This document shows, in pieces, positions 35,951 through 47,700 of a DNA stretch of 64,000 nt. How positions within the stretch are numbered: the stretch's first letter is position 1; every line of letters starts with the position of its first letter. The notes under the pieces were generated by a model, which was given only the letters and a program-made list of their open reading frames with translations, did not search any database and had not been told where the DNA came from. The translations under genes and the position numbers were made by a program. Source of the DNA: Didymodactylos carnosus. Lineage: Eukaryota; Rotifera; Eurotatoria; Philodinida; Philodinidae. Location of the stretch: NCBI GenBank assembly GCA_905250885.1, contig CAJNOQ010000145.1, positions 1 through 64,000 of the forward strand. Direction: 5' to 3'.

Positions 35951-36485
35951 TTGAAAAATAATTTGAGTACAATGAAAACTTCCTTAATCGACAAGCACTA
36001 AAAATCTACATTTTTTTCTCTGTTTTTTTAATTATTACGCTCAAAGAAATAAATTATATAAAAGAAATTATTCCATTGTTAGTGCAACGACGTCATCCTA
36101 ATTCTCAACAACGTCTTGAACAATTAGTTATTGATGCTTGGAATCAAATTCCACAATCTGTAATACGTGGTTATATTGACCATATTCAAGATGTTTGTTA
36201 TCAAGTAATAGCGACTCAAGGCTGGGAAAGTTTGGGATGAGTAGAACTTTGAATAATCATTAGGATATTGTTTCTTTTTTTGCATGAAAATTTGTTATCG
36301 TGCTTGTTGATATTGAATAATTATACGTAGAATGATAGAGAATTTCATGTACTAACAATGGAATAATTTCTTTTATATAATTTATTTCTTTGAGGGTAAT
36401 AATTAAAAAAACAGCGAAAAAAATGTAGATTTTTAGTGCTTGTCGATTAAGGAAGTTTTCATTGTACTCAAATTATTTTTCAATA
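35951..36485 (+). mobile_element. Tc1/mariner-like element, internally deleted, with 135-bp TIRs
   Basis: Inverted arms at about 35951-36083 and 36351-36485 match almost throughout, from ATTGAAAAATAATTTGAGTA to TTATTCCATTGTTAGT. Between them, 36084-36239 encodes RRHPNSQQRLEQLV, DAWNQIPQSVIRGYIDHI and VIATQGWESL before a TGA: the C-terminal tail of a Tc1/mariner (DDE_3) transposase. The catalytic core is missing, so it is a non-autonomous deletion derivative. Part of the left arm and the preceding sequence is repeated in direct orientation at about 35700-35790. Confidence 0.75.
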
Positions 36486-36513
36486 AATAAAACACACACT
36501 AACCAATAATGTT

Positions 36514-37010
36514 TTGATTCGATCTGTTTCTTCATGTCGTTTGGATTTACGCCGTTGGAGTGCTCGATTCAAAGGGAACTCCCAGCGGCCGTATTTCGAA
36601 GGTCATGAACGTTCAGACGTTATCGAACATCGTCAACAATTCATCGACTATTTTCTGGATCGGAAAGATTATTATTATCGAGTTTCTAATGATGATAAAC
36701 CTGTTTGGACACTGCCAACTCAAAATCCGCCATGTATTTTACTCTGTAAGTATTTTTTACGTAATTGATGATGAAAGTCACAGCTTATTATCTATCTAAT
36801 TTTAGTCCATGACGAAAGTACTTTTCATTCGGGCGAGGTGTCCGCAAAACAATGGTTTTTTTGGAAAAGAAGCTCCATTTCATTCAAAAGGAAAAGGTCA
36901 ATCGAACATGATCAGTGACTTCTTGGTACAACACCCATCAGGGCCATTCTTCAGTCTTTCTAAAAGTGAATTTGAAAAAGCTCTAGTTAAATATCCTCAA
37001 GTGAGTAATT
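36514..37010 (+). pseudogene. DDE-type transposase remnant, central part
   Basis: A frame reads PYFEGHERSDVIEHRQQFID and DKPVWTLPTQNPPCILL to 36745, then an apparent 60-bp intron (GTAAGT to TTTTAG), then from 36806 FHDESTFHSGEVSAKQW, containing the first catalytic Asp in HDEST. A one-base expansion of a T run after KQW shifts the frame into FFGKEAPFHSKGKGQSN and DFLVQHPSGPFFSLS, ending KALVKYPQ. This is the same family as 19660-20525, and the end here (VKYPQ) corresponds to the start there (VKNYPQ). The two loci thus carry complementary halves. No N-terminal DNA-binding domain is recognisable. Confidence 0.7.
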
Positions 37011-37821
37011 CGTCTAATGTGCTTGTGCCAATACATATTATATTACATCATACATAACAACTTATGGACTAGCACATGGTCTAACTGCTAGGACATAACA
37101 GTCTGTTGGATTGGGCATCGATTTTAACTTCTATGAATATACTTTGACTATATTGGGGAAGAACAGAAAAAAATAACTAAAAATCACCTGGCCCATTTGG
37201 AGATGTCCTCAGTAAAATCGATTTTTCTCAGCGAGGAAAAGGAATTTTTGAAAAAGCTCTTCGTACCTTTGGAGTTACACATCTGACGAATCTAACCATG
37301 TAAAAATATTGGGTCTAGGATCTCTAGAAAAACCTGTGATAGACTTGCAAAATTAAGTTTCGGTTTTTGAGCATGGATCTTGGATAATTATTTTGTGAGC
37401 CGATGGTTTGTTCTAAGAATGGTTTAAAACCAGTTTCTTATTCAGTTTTCTATGATCTATCAGAAAAACTAAGTTAGAAAATTCCATCTCGTAACATATT
37501 TAAAAAAAAGAGGAATCTAAGAAAAGTTGCCAAATTGGCTGTTATCGACACCTTCCGAGTTTTTTCAAATTTTCAACCGGAAAAAAGGGTTGAGAAAACT
37601 CAGGCACACATATTCTTGACCGCCTTGAAATTCTCTATCGAATGGTGTATGGTATGTAAAAAAATAATTTTTTTACTGCATTTTTGCTGTGCGTGCATCT
37701 TACAAACAAATATCATTTTCAATATCTTTTTAGAATTGAATGTCTCACCGTTAAACACAAATCGGATGTAAAAAAATATTTATTTTAAAATGCACTATAT
37801 TGAGAATAAAGTTTATCTAAC
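37011..37821. other. Gene-free region 3' of JMJD4
   Basis: No supported gene. On the minus strand an AATAAA at 37779-37784 lies 38 bp beyond the JMJD4 stop and is its likely poly(A) signal. The rest is AT-rich with short frames lacking recognisable content. Confidence 0.55.
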
Positions 37822-39054
37822 TTATGTCTCCTGCTGGAGATACGTTCGTATTTCATTTAAAAATCGTTTCGGCCGACATTTGAACGTATCAAAGTCAAAT
37901 GCATGTAAAAATGCACTATTTTTCAACATTAATTGAACAACCTTTTCAATTATCCATATATCAAATAAACAATGTTCCCTGTTTCCGATGAGTTCCTCTC
38001 GCTTTTGAGTACTTAATGTTTCTATTCGTCTTTTTCCAATTTTGTACAATAATTCATAAAACGTTCCAAAATTCATCCCTTCATTACTTAGGAGTATTAA
38101 CTGGCAATGTTCATACCAGTTGTCTAACGTTGAACGACAGTCAGCTATTTTTATCTCAATTTGATCCACTATTCGTGATAAATGGGTCCATATTCTTAAA
38201 ATATTAAATCCATTGTACCAGTTGTGATTAATTGAAATTGTATTGCCAATATTATCCACTTCATGATACCATTCAGAGGGTACAAAAATGATTTCACCTG
38301 CTTCTTGATAAATTTCGATCACATTTAATCGGTCTAATTCAGGATAAATATCTATACCACGAGCTTTTGCTTCATCAATCGAATTGGTCATGATTTTTCG
38401 ACGATCAACAAGACACATTTCATTACCAGGTCGGAGAAATCGCCAGCGTTTTTTACCACATATATTTGCTGACCAAGAATATGACCCAAGAACATCCATG
38501 TGTAACTTTGTTGATGTTGTATTAGGACCCATATAAACAAAACGAAAATCATCTTTGCTATCCACTAAACATGTTTCATTTAACCAATCTGATCGAAAAT
38601 ATACTGGCCATTCATAAAATAACGGTTTATTCATTTTTTCTATTTCATTTATTAGATGCCAATCCTTACAATAGAGTACAGTATTTTGATTATTTTTCCT
38701 CCAATACTCAACGTAGTCACTAAACACCATTGTCGATTTTCTTTCTTCACCGTATTCAGCATCACTGGAACAATGCGTTACTGGAACATCCAATTGGCCA
38801 TAGTTTTCAACTAGTTTATCAAAATTTGGTTCAGTTTTCGATTCATTTAACCATTCTGTCATACAGGACCATTTGTCCATTAAATGGCATGTTTTCTTAA
38901 ATAGAGCTGGTCGGTTTCCTATCAAGCATTCTTCAACAAACTGTTCGTACGTTGGACATTCATCATATTGTATGATATCAACAGCAATGTTTTCCGGTAT
39001 CGTTGTCCAGTCTTTATAAAATAACTGTTCTAAAAATGGTTGTGATAAATTCAT
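37822..39054 (-). CDS. JMJD4: JmjC-domain 2-oxoglutarate oxygenase JMJD4, 410 aa
   Basis: A single uninterrupted frame of 410 codons encodes a JmjC protein of the JMJD4 type. JMJD4 is a 2-oxoglutarate and Fe(II) dependent lysyl hydroxylase whose known substrate is the translation release factor eRF1, acting in the cytoplasm. Visible features: N-terminal IQYDECPTYEQFVEECL with NRPALF, the usual start of cupin-type JmjC enzymes; DDFRFVYMGPNTTSTKLHMD with iron ligands His185 and Asp187; Lys202 near GKKRW, a 2OG-binding candidate; GEIIFVPSEWYHEV with the distal His264; and SINHNWYNGFN, a JMJD4/JMJD6-type segment. All three iron ligands are present, so activity is expected. Length is close to the human protein. 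It has no introns, unlike every well-supported neighbour here. The gene is read toward the transposon-rich region. Confidence 0.93.
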   Translation of the reverse strand: MNLSQPFLEQLFYKDWTTIPENIAVDIIQYDECPTYEQFVEECLIGNRPALFKKTCHLMDKWSCMTEWLNESKTEPNFDKLVENYGQLDVPVTHCSSDAEYGEERKSTMVFSDYVEYWRKNNQNTVLYCKDWHLINEIEKMNKPLFYEWPVYFRSDWLNETCLVDSKDDFRFVYMGPNTTSTKLHMDVLGSYSWSANICGKKRWRFLRPGNEMCLVDRRKIMTNSIDEAKARGIDIYPELDRLNVIEIYQEAGEIIFVPSEWYHEVDNIGNTISINHNWYNGFNILRIWTHLSRIVDQIEIKIADCRSTLDNWYEHCQLILLSNEGMNFGTFYELLYKIGKRRIETLSTQKREELIGNREHCLFDIWIIEKVVQLMLKNSAFLHAFDFDTFKCRPKRFLNEIRTYLQQET

Positions 39055-40006
39055 CTTATTGTTTCTTCTGTGCTTGCATCTATAACAGTTCTATTACTTT
39101 TACAGATTTTGTAGATGTATATATAGAATTGCACGGTTTTGCTAAACTACTGGAATTATTACATCACGGTTTTTTTTAAACAGCATTTGAAAAAAAGAAG
39201 ATCAACAGATCTAGGTATCGCTATTCGATAGCCAATACAGGGACACGTTAACGTACAGAAAAATTTTAAAACTCTTTACGAGAGTTGATTTTGAGGAGAT
39301 CTGTGAATAATTCAAAGAATTCTCTTTGCCTTTGGAACTAAGCGACTTTCTTAATTCTTTGTTAGTCGAGACATAATATCCGATCTTCTGAGAGCCGCAG
39401 CACTGATATTTCTTTAAATGTGGTAATCGCGAAAATGGATGAAAATATAGATTACCTCTATCTCATGACAATGGTTTTAGATGGATAGAAAACTATTACT
39501 AATAAAGCTGAAACAGAACATGGATGATGGTTTTAGCAGTTTCTGATAGGAGAAAATATATAAAATGCTGAAAAAAGAATTTTCAAAGAATAAAAAGCAA
39601 ATGTCATTGTTTTGTGATTAAATTTATTGAAAACGAGAAGAACACATATGAATGTTTATTTCCAATGGTGACGATGTCCGTACGGTCATTTTTCGTTCAA
39701 GAAACAGTAACATAGTTTCAGTGGTGTCCGTAATAGTTTTCTATCCATCTAAAATCATTGCCATGAGATATAGCTGGTCGGTAATCTGTATTTTCATTCA
39801 TTTTCGCTGAAGAAAGAAACTGATTCACTCCATTGGTTTATTGTATCTGATATATTATTCAATATTTATACAAAAGAAAAAGACATAAATGCGTAGCAGT
39901 AAAAAACACACTCAAGTACAAAAAAAATCAAGTAAAGTATTTTAAAGAGAGCTTTTCAAAAATACATGATTATAAAAGTTGTTGTCAGTTTATATATTGC
40001 ACATGT
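39055..40006. other. Spacer between JMJD4 and WASF, mostly repeat
   Basis: Contains the promoter side of JMJD4 and the 3' side of the WASF gene. Most of 39180-39830 is repeat (separate entry). No gene seen. Confidence 0.6.
39430..39830. repeat. Foldback element related to the CGTGGCAA family
   Basis: GCGAAAATGGATGAAAATAT and TTAGATGGATAGAAAACTAT at the left pair with TTTTCTATCCATCTAAAAT and CATTCATTTTCGC at the right, with arms of about 80 bp. Just outside the left arm (39180-39430), TGATATTTCTTTAAATGTGG resembles TGTTTCTTTACATGTGG at 9895, next to the nested element at 9370-11494, so the two are related. Confidence 0.75.
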
Positions 40007-43000
40007 TCATCCTTCCGAATCCCAATGGGCTGAATCTTCTTCATTCTCTGAGTCAGATTGAGGACGAATTTTATCTCGACGAAATTTTGCAGCCATTTCC
40101 ATTATGGATTGTACATCGAGACCAGATGTTTCTTTTTTCTTTTCTTCTTCTTTACGTTTACGAACTTCTGTTTTACGTAAATGAATACCTAAAAGAGTTC
40201 AACATGGATAAAAGTTTATGAAAACCAAACCAAAGTATTTGTTAAAAGCGAGTAATAGTAAGCATGACATAATTTGTTTGCATTTGTTGCTCACCCCAAA
40301 ACACGATTAGTGTAAATTTTAATTAAAAGCAAGAAAAACATCATCTTTGAGTGTTCAAGTATTCCGTTTAGTTACTTGCAATTTTTAAACTATTGTTCCT
40401 ACAAAAAATATGAATAGGTCAATTTATTTTAAATTTGAATCATCTCAAAGACCAACTGCAGAGCTTATCGTGCTATCGTTACTACTGTTGCATCTTTGTA
40501 TAGCAAAAGAATGTTCAAACTATATGAAAAGAAATGTGATATCAGGGCAAAAACTAGATACATACATATTTGAATTTACAGTTATTTCTGTTTATAACAT
40601 AAATCAATACAAAATCTAAAGTTCTAGCATTGACGTGATTGGACCAATTTTTCTGATTCTTCTGCACTTAGCTTGAATATGTATACATACCTCTATTCTG
40701 TCAAATAGATGAAGTTGTGCCTATATTTGTTTTATAGAGAAATAAGAGATTGCGGTATGTTTTTAAACTTTTATGTATATTCCTTAGGATATCAAGCACT
40801 AACTATCTTTTTTTTCTGGTTTCTAAACAATTTCGTTTAGTGAATTGAACGGAAAGCGATGGATTATTGATTTTTTACACTATTCTCATTAACATTTCGA
40901 AGGAAGAGAATACATATCAGTGTTGAAAAAGTCGAGTGAATAAAGAAGTTACCGTTTTTAATTGCTTCTAATAAATCAGAATGTAAATCTCTCATGACAA
41001 CCGGTCGTGGATCTTGAATGCCCATCGAACTTTCAGACGCAATTGAAATTTCATCAAACTGTGTTGCTAATGTTTGAACATTGTCCGAGGTTTGCTGTTG
41101 CAGTTGATTTGTATTCGGGCTGGTATGTGTTGATACGTTCATTACTAAACCATGGAGAACAGATGGGAAGGGAGGAGCAGGTGGTACCGATGGCGATGGT
41201 GTCTTAGAAGGCTTTGTTGTAGCATGCTGCTCTTCCATCTAGAAGAAAAAAGCTAATGCAGTTATATACACGAGATATCATTTGAGAAGCAATAGTTTTT
41301 ACTTGTGATCGCTTTTTATCAAACGTTTGTGTATCATCTTGTTGATAATGATGATGATGATGAATAAAATCGTCGGGTGGAGGTGGAAGATTGTCGATTT
41401 CCGATATAGTAGCTAACATCGGTGAGTCTGCTTGCTGTATTGGAGGCGGAGCTAAAACGATTAAATAGCGTGTGAATTTGTAATAGAAAGTAACAATTAT
41501 ACTTACGCGGAGGTGGGGGTGGAGGACTGCAGCTTGGACGGCTAACTAAAGATGGTCGCGAAAATGGCATGTTCGTTGTTTGTTTATGTATTGCCTGTTG
41601 TTGCGGGGTGGATGTTGCTGCTCGCATAACTGGAGGTTGTTGCACAGATGAATGCAATAAACGAGGTGACTGATGATCAAATTGCGGCGATTGTTGATGA
41701 ACTAGAGACTGCATGCCAGGTGATTTCGTAGTATAATAAGGGTTATTATTACCATTGCCATTTGTCATCATTGCGACTGATTGTTGTTGCTGAGGATCAC
41801 GATAGAGACCGTTCAGTTTTGGACTGCGCATATCATCATAAAGTTCGTTTGGACTTGATTGATTGCTATATTTCATCATTGATAACATACGGTTATTTAT
41901 GGGGGTAACGGACGAAGAAGACGGGGAAGACGAATAAATAGATTGTTGTTGACATTGTGCTCTAACTGTTGCACGTGCTATTTGCTCAAAATCTCTATTG
42001 GACTGCATATATAAACCTAATTCATGAGGACTACGATACGAGGATCGTTCGTCTTGCGAACGGAGACGAGTCGGAGAACTAATGTATACTGTATCATTCA
42101 ACGGAGGTGGTTTATTAATGACCTTCTAGAAAAGATTAAGGAATAATCACAGATAACAAGAAAAGTAATCAACATACTGGAGATCGAATGCGTTCTTGTT
42201 TTTGCGTGCGAGTATTTGGCGGAAATTGCATCATAGATTGCATCCATAAATTGAAGAAAAACGATGGATCCGTATAAAATTTCATACAATCACGTCCATC
42301 ATCTCTGAAAAAGTAGAAAAAAAACGTAATCAAAGCACTTGCTAACTATCGATAAAGAGACATAAACATGAAGAAGTTCTGTTACTGTCAAAAAGATTTT
42401 CTAAAAGTATATCAGTTAAAAATCTTTTCACCACTATAAAAAATCTGTCGCTGTCCTAATGATCGTATGTGGAACACATGCTTCGCTTGCGCAATGAAGC
42501 ATGTGTTTGTCTTTTTTCCAGAAATAAATTTACTTGTAAATCCTTAAAAAGTAAAATTGCATGTACTTTTCACAAAATACTTCGTCAAAATAAAACCGAG
42601 TGTTGCACTGTTAGAAAAGTACTTGTAAAAGTTCATGGCAAGAGAGTAGTTTTGCAAATACTTGCCAATTTTTCAAGTACTTACTAAGTAATCAAGTACA
42701 CTCACTAGGATGTTTTTTGATGATCACTTTTTATCAGAAGTAAATTAAGCTACCTGTAAGGATTAAGTAGATGTAATGCTGGAGCTGGTTCAGCTTTGTC
42801 ATATAACATTCCTACTGATTTCGGCATTGTTGATCGGTTTACAATTTGCTGATCAATTTTCGTTACACTAACGAACGGTTTTCGATTATTCACATCTTGA
42901 ATTGTGACTAAACAAAGGAAACAAATAAATTCACCATCACAGTAACGATAATTACCAACAAATTACCTTCTTCAACATTCGAATCAAGTTGTGTAGCTTT

Positions 43001-43234
43001 TATTTTAAGTCTTTCTATTCTTCCATGTAACGCTTCCGTTCGTTGGAAGATATGAATAGCGTCTGCTGTTAATTCATCAAACATATCTTGCGCCAATGAA
43101 CTTAATGAACTCAATTGCCGAATAATATTGGCTAATGTTAAATTTGCCACACATTCTAATTCGTTTTGTACGCCTTTAGGCAATTGTGCCTGACATAAAT
43201 TAATCGGTTCAATCGTACGTTTATTAAAAGGCAT
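40007..43234 (-). CDS. WASF: WAVE/WASF family Arp2/3 activator, 594 aa
   Basis: Seven minus-strand exons join in frame: 43234-42967, 42907-42754, 42304-42178, 42125-41507, 41451-41303, 41238-40953, 40188-40007. The product links Rac signalling to Arp2/3-driven actin branching within the WAVE regulatory complex. The start MPFNKRTIEPINLCQAQLP and NELECVANLTLANIIRQLSS form the WAVE homology domain, with coiled helices through residue 90. DGRDCMKFYTDPSFFFNLW (exon 3) is the conserved FYTDPSYFF block. Exons 4-6 are Pro-, Gln- and Ser-rich with PPPPPP stretches that could bind profilin. The VCA tail is split by the last intron: WH2 motif DLHSDLLEAIKNG-GIHLRK, a connector EMAAKFRRDKI, and acidic EDSAHWDSEG with the near-terminal Trp. 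The tail is compact, and a single WASF gene is expected in invertebrates. Confidence 0.95.
42436..42711. repeat. CATCCTAGTGA-type repeat in WASF intron 2
   Basis: The intron at 42305-42753 is 449 bp against about 50-75 for most. Its 3' part (read on minus) begins CATCCTAGTGAGTGTACTTG and holds several ACTTGTAA/CAAGTACT units. The same terminus, CATCCTAGTGAATGTACTTG, occurs at 62350. This marks an insertion of a small dispersed element. No ORF of interest. Confidence 0.65.
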
Positions 43235-44300
43235 TATGACTGAAAGATAAAAGCAGAGAGAAAACATAAATAAATAAGTGGCTATCAAATCGGCTTTTAG
43301 TATTATATTTTGCATACCATATATATTTTTATTGAGTCGTATCGACGTTGATATAGAAAAACGTTTGAATTTCCTACATTACTATTATAGCATATTGAAG
43401 TCAGTTTTATCTTGAAGTAAATAGGGTCAAATTTAAATTCTTAACAGCTCGCTTCGCTATAGAATTTTTAATCACAGAGTAACATATACAAGATGAATAC
43501 GGTATCTTTGAGACCAGAACAAAACTGAGCGTTTTTATTCGCAATACGTTTGATGCTGTTCAGAGTTCCAAAACTTTTTCTGTATTCTTCCTTCCTTTAT
43601 CTGGTCGAAACAGTAAAGTTGAAGCTCTTTTCTTGTTGAGACAAAGTGAGACCAAATTTGATTAGAAGAAATTTGACAACAAACTACAAAATTCAACTGT
43701 TCCGCAGCGAGCAATGATTCATTACCACTCAAGAACCACCAATCACGGAACACTTCAGACCTCTATGATGAATAAATCTGAGGATAACATGTAACAAGAG
43801 AAGCATGCCAACGACAATAAAGCCGACAAACTGAAGCGCAAATATAACGTATATCACTGTGCTATTTACTACAAAACTTTTTCGTTTGATTATCTAAATT
43901 CTATTTGGCAAGATAGACCAACGAAAATCAATCCTTGCACAGCTGGAAAAGGGATGGAGAGAAAGAATGCTGCTGACCTCTTCGCATGTCATATGGATCA
44001 TAAATAATTCTCTCTTACTCGTAAATCTTTAATAAGATTGGACTATGTCAGTGGAACGTGAGTGGAACGACCGACGAAAACATGTTAAGTTTTGTTCTAG
44101 TTTTTCCCCCAAAACATTAGAGTGAAACGTATGTAAATTATATGTAGGAACTTTCAGTTTTTCTGGATGTTTTTTCGGTAAATAATTCTTAGAATGAATT
44201 TATTGTAGCATCCCATAGAATAGAATACTTCTATATGTCCCAACGTCCTTGACGTTAATCCTCTACAAAAAAATGAACTTCGGATCTATATTTTCATTAT
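43235..44300. other. Intergenic region between WASF and SBF
   Basis: Two divergently transcribed genes, WASF (-) and SBF (+), share this side. No recognisable gene or repeat is seen in 43235-44300. The promoters are presumably here but no element can be named. Confidence 0.55.
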
Positions 44301-44302
44301 CA

Positions 44303-44610
44303 TGCCACCAGACAAAAATATAATTGGTTTTGGATTGCTGAAAAGTGCTGTTTCGTATTTAACACGCTCGATAACCCAGAAGATTTTCTATTTTTTGCCA
44401 GGGATATTTCCTAAAACGTTTCAAACTAATATGATTTTCCAATGAGAATTTTTTGCTCCATTTTGTTTCAAAAAATTTTCCTAAACTTTTGAAAGTATCT
44501 GCGCCAAAAATAGAAAATCTTCTAGTTATTGAGTGTGCTGCATACAAAAAAGCAGTTTTCAACAAATCAAAATCAACTTTATTTTTTTGCTCCAGTGATA
44601 TGCTCTGATA
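44303..44610. mobile_element. Foldback element just upstream of SBF
   Basis: Left blocks AATTGGTTTTGGATTGCTGA, GCTCGATAACCCAGAAGATT and TTTCTATTTTTTG pair with right blocks CAAAAATAGAAAATCTTCTA, GTTATTGAGTGTG and GTTTTCAACAAATCAAAATC. Arms are about 120 bp with roughly 80% apparent identity. It ends about 115 bp before the SBF start codon, so it lies in or near its promoter. Confidence 0.75.
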
Positions 44611-44726
44611 TTCGAGGTAAATGTTTTTGTAAACTGGATGTCTGGAGAGAGTACTCATTTAGGATATTATTGTTTCTCCAGAGTTTATTATATTCTCTGT
44701 TTCTTTTTAGACCATGAAAGACTGTT

Positions 44727-47700
44727 ATGCAAAGATTAGCTGATTATTTCGTTGTCGTTGGCTATGACCACGATGAAGAACGTAGCGGTCGCAGTTTTGG
44801 AAAGATAATTCAACGTTTTCCAGAAAAAGACTGGCCAGACTGTCCGTTCAATCGCAATGTTGTTCATTTTTGTCAACCGCAAGGATGGATGTTATCACCA
44901 AAATGTGAATTGCCAACATTCTTCATATCGATATTGACTGATCTTGATGGACAAAGACATTATTGTGCGTGTTTGACATTTCATGAAACATTACTGCCAA
45001 CAACAACACCAACGTCGCCGTCAACTAAACCAACAACTTTATCTGACTTTACCCTTGTTGGTGCAGGTGACGAAGCTGATGATACGGCATTTGTCATTCC
45101 TCGCACACAAATGTTTGCCCCAAAATGTCTTGTACTCACATCAAAATTCGATTGTTTTGAGATATTTCGGGTATGTTATTCTTGATGATTTGTTAGTTCT
45201 TTTTTGTTCAGTCTTCTGTGTCATTTTTTAGAATTGTCTTGGTCTTCTCTACACTGTGTATATTGAACCATTGTCAGATATTAAAATAGAGAATCTTGTT
45301 GGAAATATTCTAGGATCTATTAGTGTTCCTCCAGCCGGTAAGTATTTTATATTTCAATTTCTTGAATAAACTGTAAGTTTGCTAAATTTTATTTAGGTGG
45401 ACAAGCATTACGTTTTTCAGTTGGTGCTGATGATCGACAAGTATTGCAACCACCCTTAAGTTCGACGGTTCCATGCACTGGCTTGTCTGTATATAATTTA
45501 TTTAAAGAATTAGGTAAGTTTTCTTGAATTGTCTAAAATATGATGTAAAATTTTTTTTCTTCTAGGAATCGATCATGTGGTAACGATATTCTGTGCAGTA
45601 CTGTCAGATATCAAAATACTCTTTTTTTCTAAAAGTTATTCAAAATTAACTGATTCTTGCAAAGCAGTTGAAGCATTATTATTTCCATTGAAATATTGGT
45701 CAGAAAACGAAAAATTTTTCATTTAAGAAACAATATCTAATTTTGTTTTTAATTATAGTTACACATTTATTCCTGTATTACCGTTTGATTTACTTGAGAT
45801 ACTTGATGCTCCTACACCATATATTGTCGGTGTACATTCGGATCAAAAACTTCAAGCACTTTCTAATGTATACACAACGAATAAAAAATAGAAACTTGCC
45901 CTTTTAATGCCTGTATTATGATATTTTTATAGTTTGATGGGATGTGGATTGATTTGGACGGGTCTAGTGTTCATCTTACAGATGGTGTTAAATTAGCTCC
46001 AATGCCTGACAAAATGTACTGCCGTGTGTTAACGTCTTTGTTTCAAGTGAGTTTTTGATGAATATTGTGGTTATAAAACATTCTGTTGTTGTGTACTAAT
46101 TTAGGTTTTGAAACCGGATATTCATATGGCTGATCTCGCCTTTCCAACATGCCGAACAAACGTTAAACAAGACGGGCAAATAGCCGATTATCCAAAATAT
46201 AAAGATGATATTAACAAAGTATGAATTTCTTTTAATTTATCAATAGATTTAATATTGGTTCTATTTTTTTTAAGGATAAGCAAATTCGTTCTATATTTAT
46301 TCGTTTATTTTCTGAATTATTTGCTGGTTATCGTTCTTGTTTACTGATAATTCGTATCAATCCAAAGCCGGTTATTTCATTTCACAAGGTAGTTTAACAA
46401 TTACTTTTTTTCTTCTCTCACCTTTAGCTGTATAACTTCTTGATTTAGGCCAGTTTTCTTGGTCACCATCGTCTAGTCAATGATGAATTTATGCAACGTG
46501 TTCTTGATTCAATGTCGTTCCATAAGTTTATCGAAGAAAGAGGTATGTTGATTGATCATATTAAAAATGAAAAAGACTACCACTTTCATTTTATCATTTA
46601 TTTTTTGCTTGTAGGTCCACCTTATCGAAGTTGTGATATATTTGACGAGGTAGATATCAAGAATATGGAACTAGTATTACTGAATGGAATTCTTTTTTTT
46701 TCTCTACTAGGTATATGCATCGATTCACGAGCAATTGAAGCGTGAGTCAGATTCAACAACAAGTACACAAGAACATATAAGAGAATTAGCTAATCAATTA
46801 CTTTTGAATGTATATAAAATATTTGGTCATCATTGTTCTGCATAATTGTTTTTAATTCTTTATTTTAAAGGAAAATCCATCTACACAACAAACTTATACT
46901 CAAAAAGTGACACAACCGTCAAATGCAAGTTATAATCGTACAAATTTATCAGAATTTCCACATTTAGAAAAAGATATAGTTCACAATGTCATTAAAGAAG
47001 GACTTAAACGACAACAAAATAGCAGGTATAAATCGAAACTAAATTTTGCATTGAATGTATTTCAATATTTCTGATTATTTAAGACCGTATTCAGCAAGAA
47101 TAACCCAGCCATCTCTTATAAAAATTGGTACACCGATAAATATATTAAATGGTCGAACAGATTTATCACAATCAGCGAGACGATTAGAAGTGTTGAAGCA
47201 ATGTGTTGGATATATATTTAATGATAAAATTGCAGATGCTAAAAAAGTGAGTCATCCATCCTTAAATTGAAAACAAAATGTAGTTTGAACACATATCTGC
47301 GATCATGTTGTGTCAGAATCAAATGTAAAGGTTTATATAGTTTAATATTAATATCTATGTTTATTTTAGACAAGTGGTGCTGTTTTTTATTCCCTTAAAA
47401 GTCATGAAGATGCTCGTATTGCATTATGTGTTGAATTAGCTTCGTATAAAAAGCAAAATAAACCACGTTTAAATAATCAACAATTTGAAATGATTGTCAA
47501 TTTACTTAACTGTGCACTTGAAGTATGTTTTATATCTATTGTAGTATCGGCGTAATTATCTGTTTCTTATTCTCTAGGCTGGTTCACCTATTGATGAACA
47601 TGGCATTGCCTATAAGATGCTTATTTTAGCAACAACATTTCATCGAGTAAATGATTATTTGATTTATTAATAAAAAGGAATCATTAGCATTTTTGTTGAT

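Noticed and set aside
37063-37122. tRNA-like stretch with GCACATGGTCTAACTGC and GGGCATCGATTTTAAC
   Set aside because: The spacing is roughly right, but neither box fits well and no stems close. Less convincing than 27730-27795.
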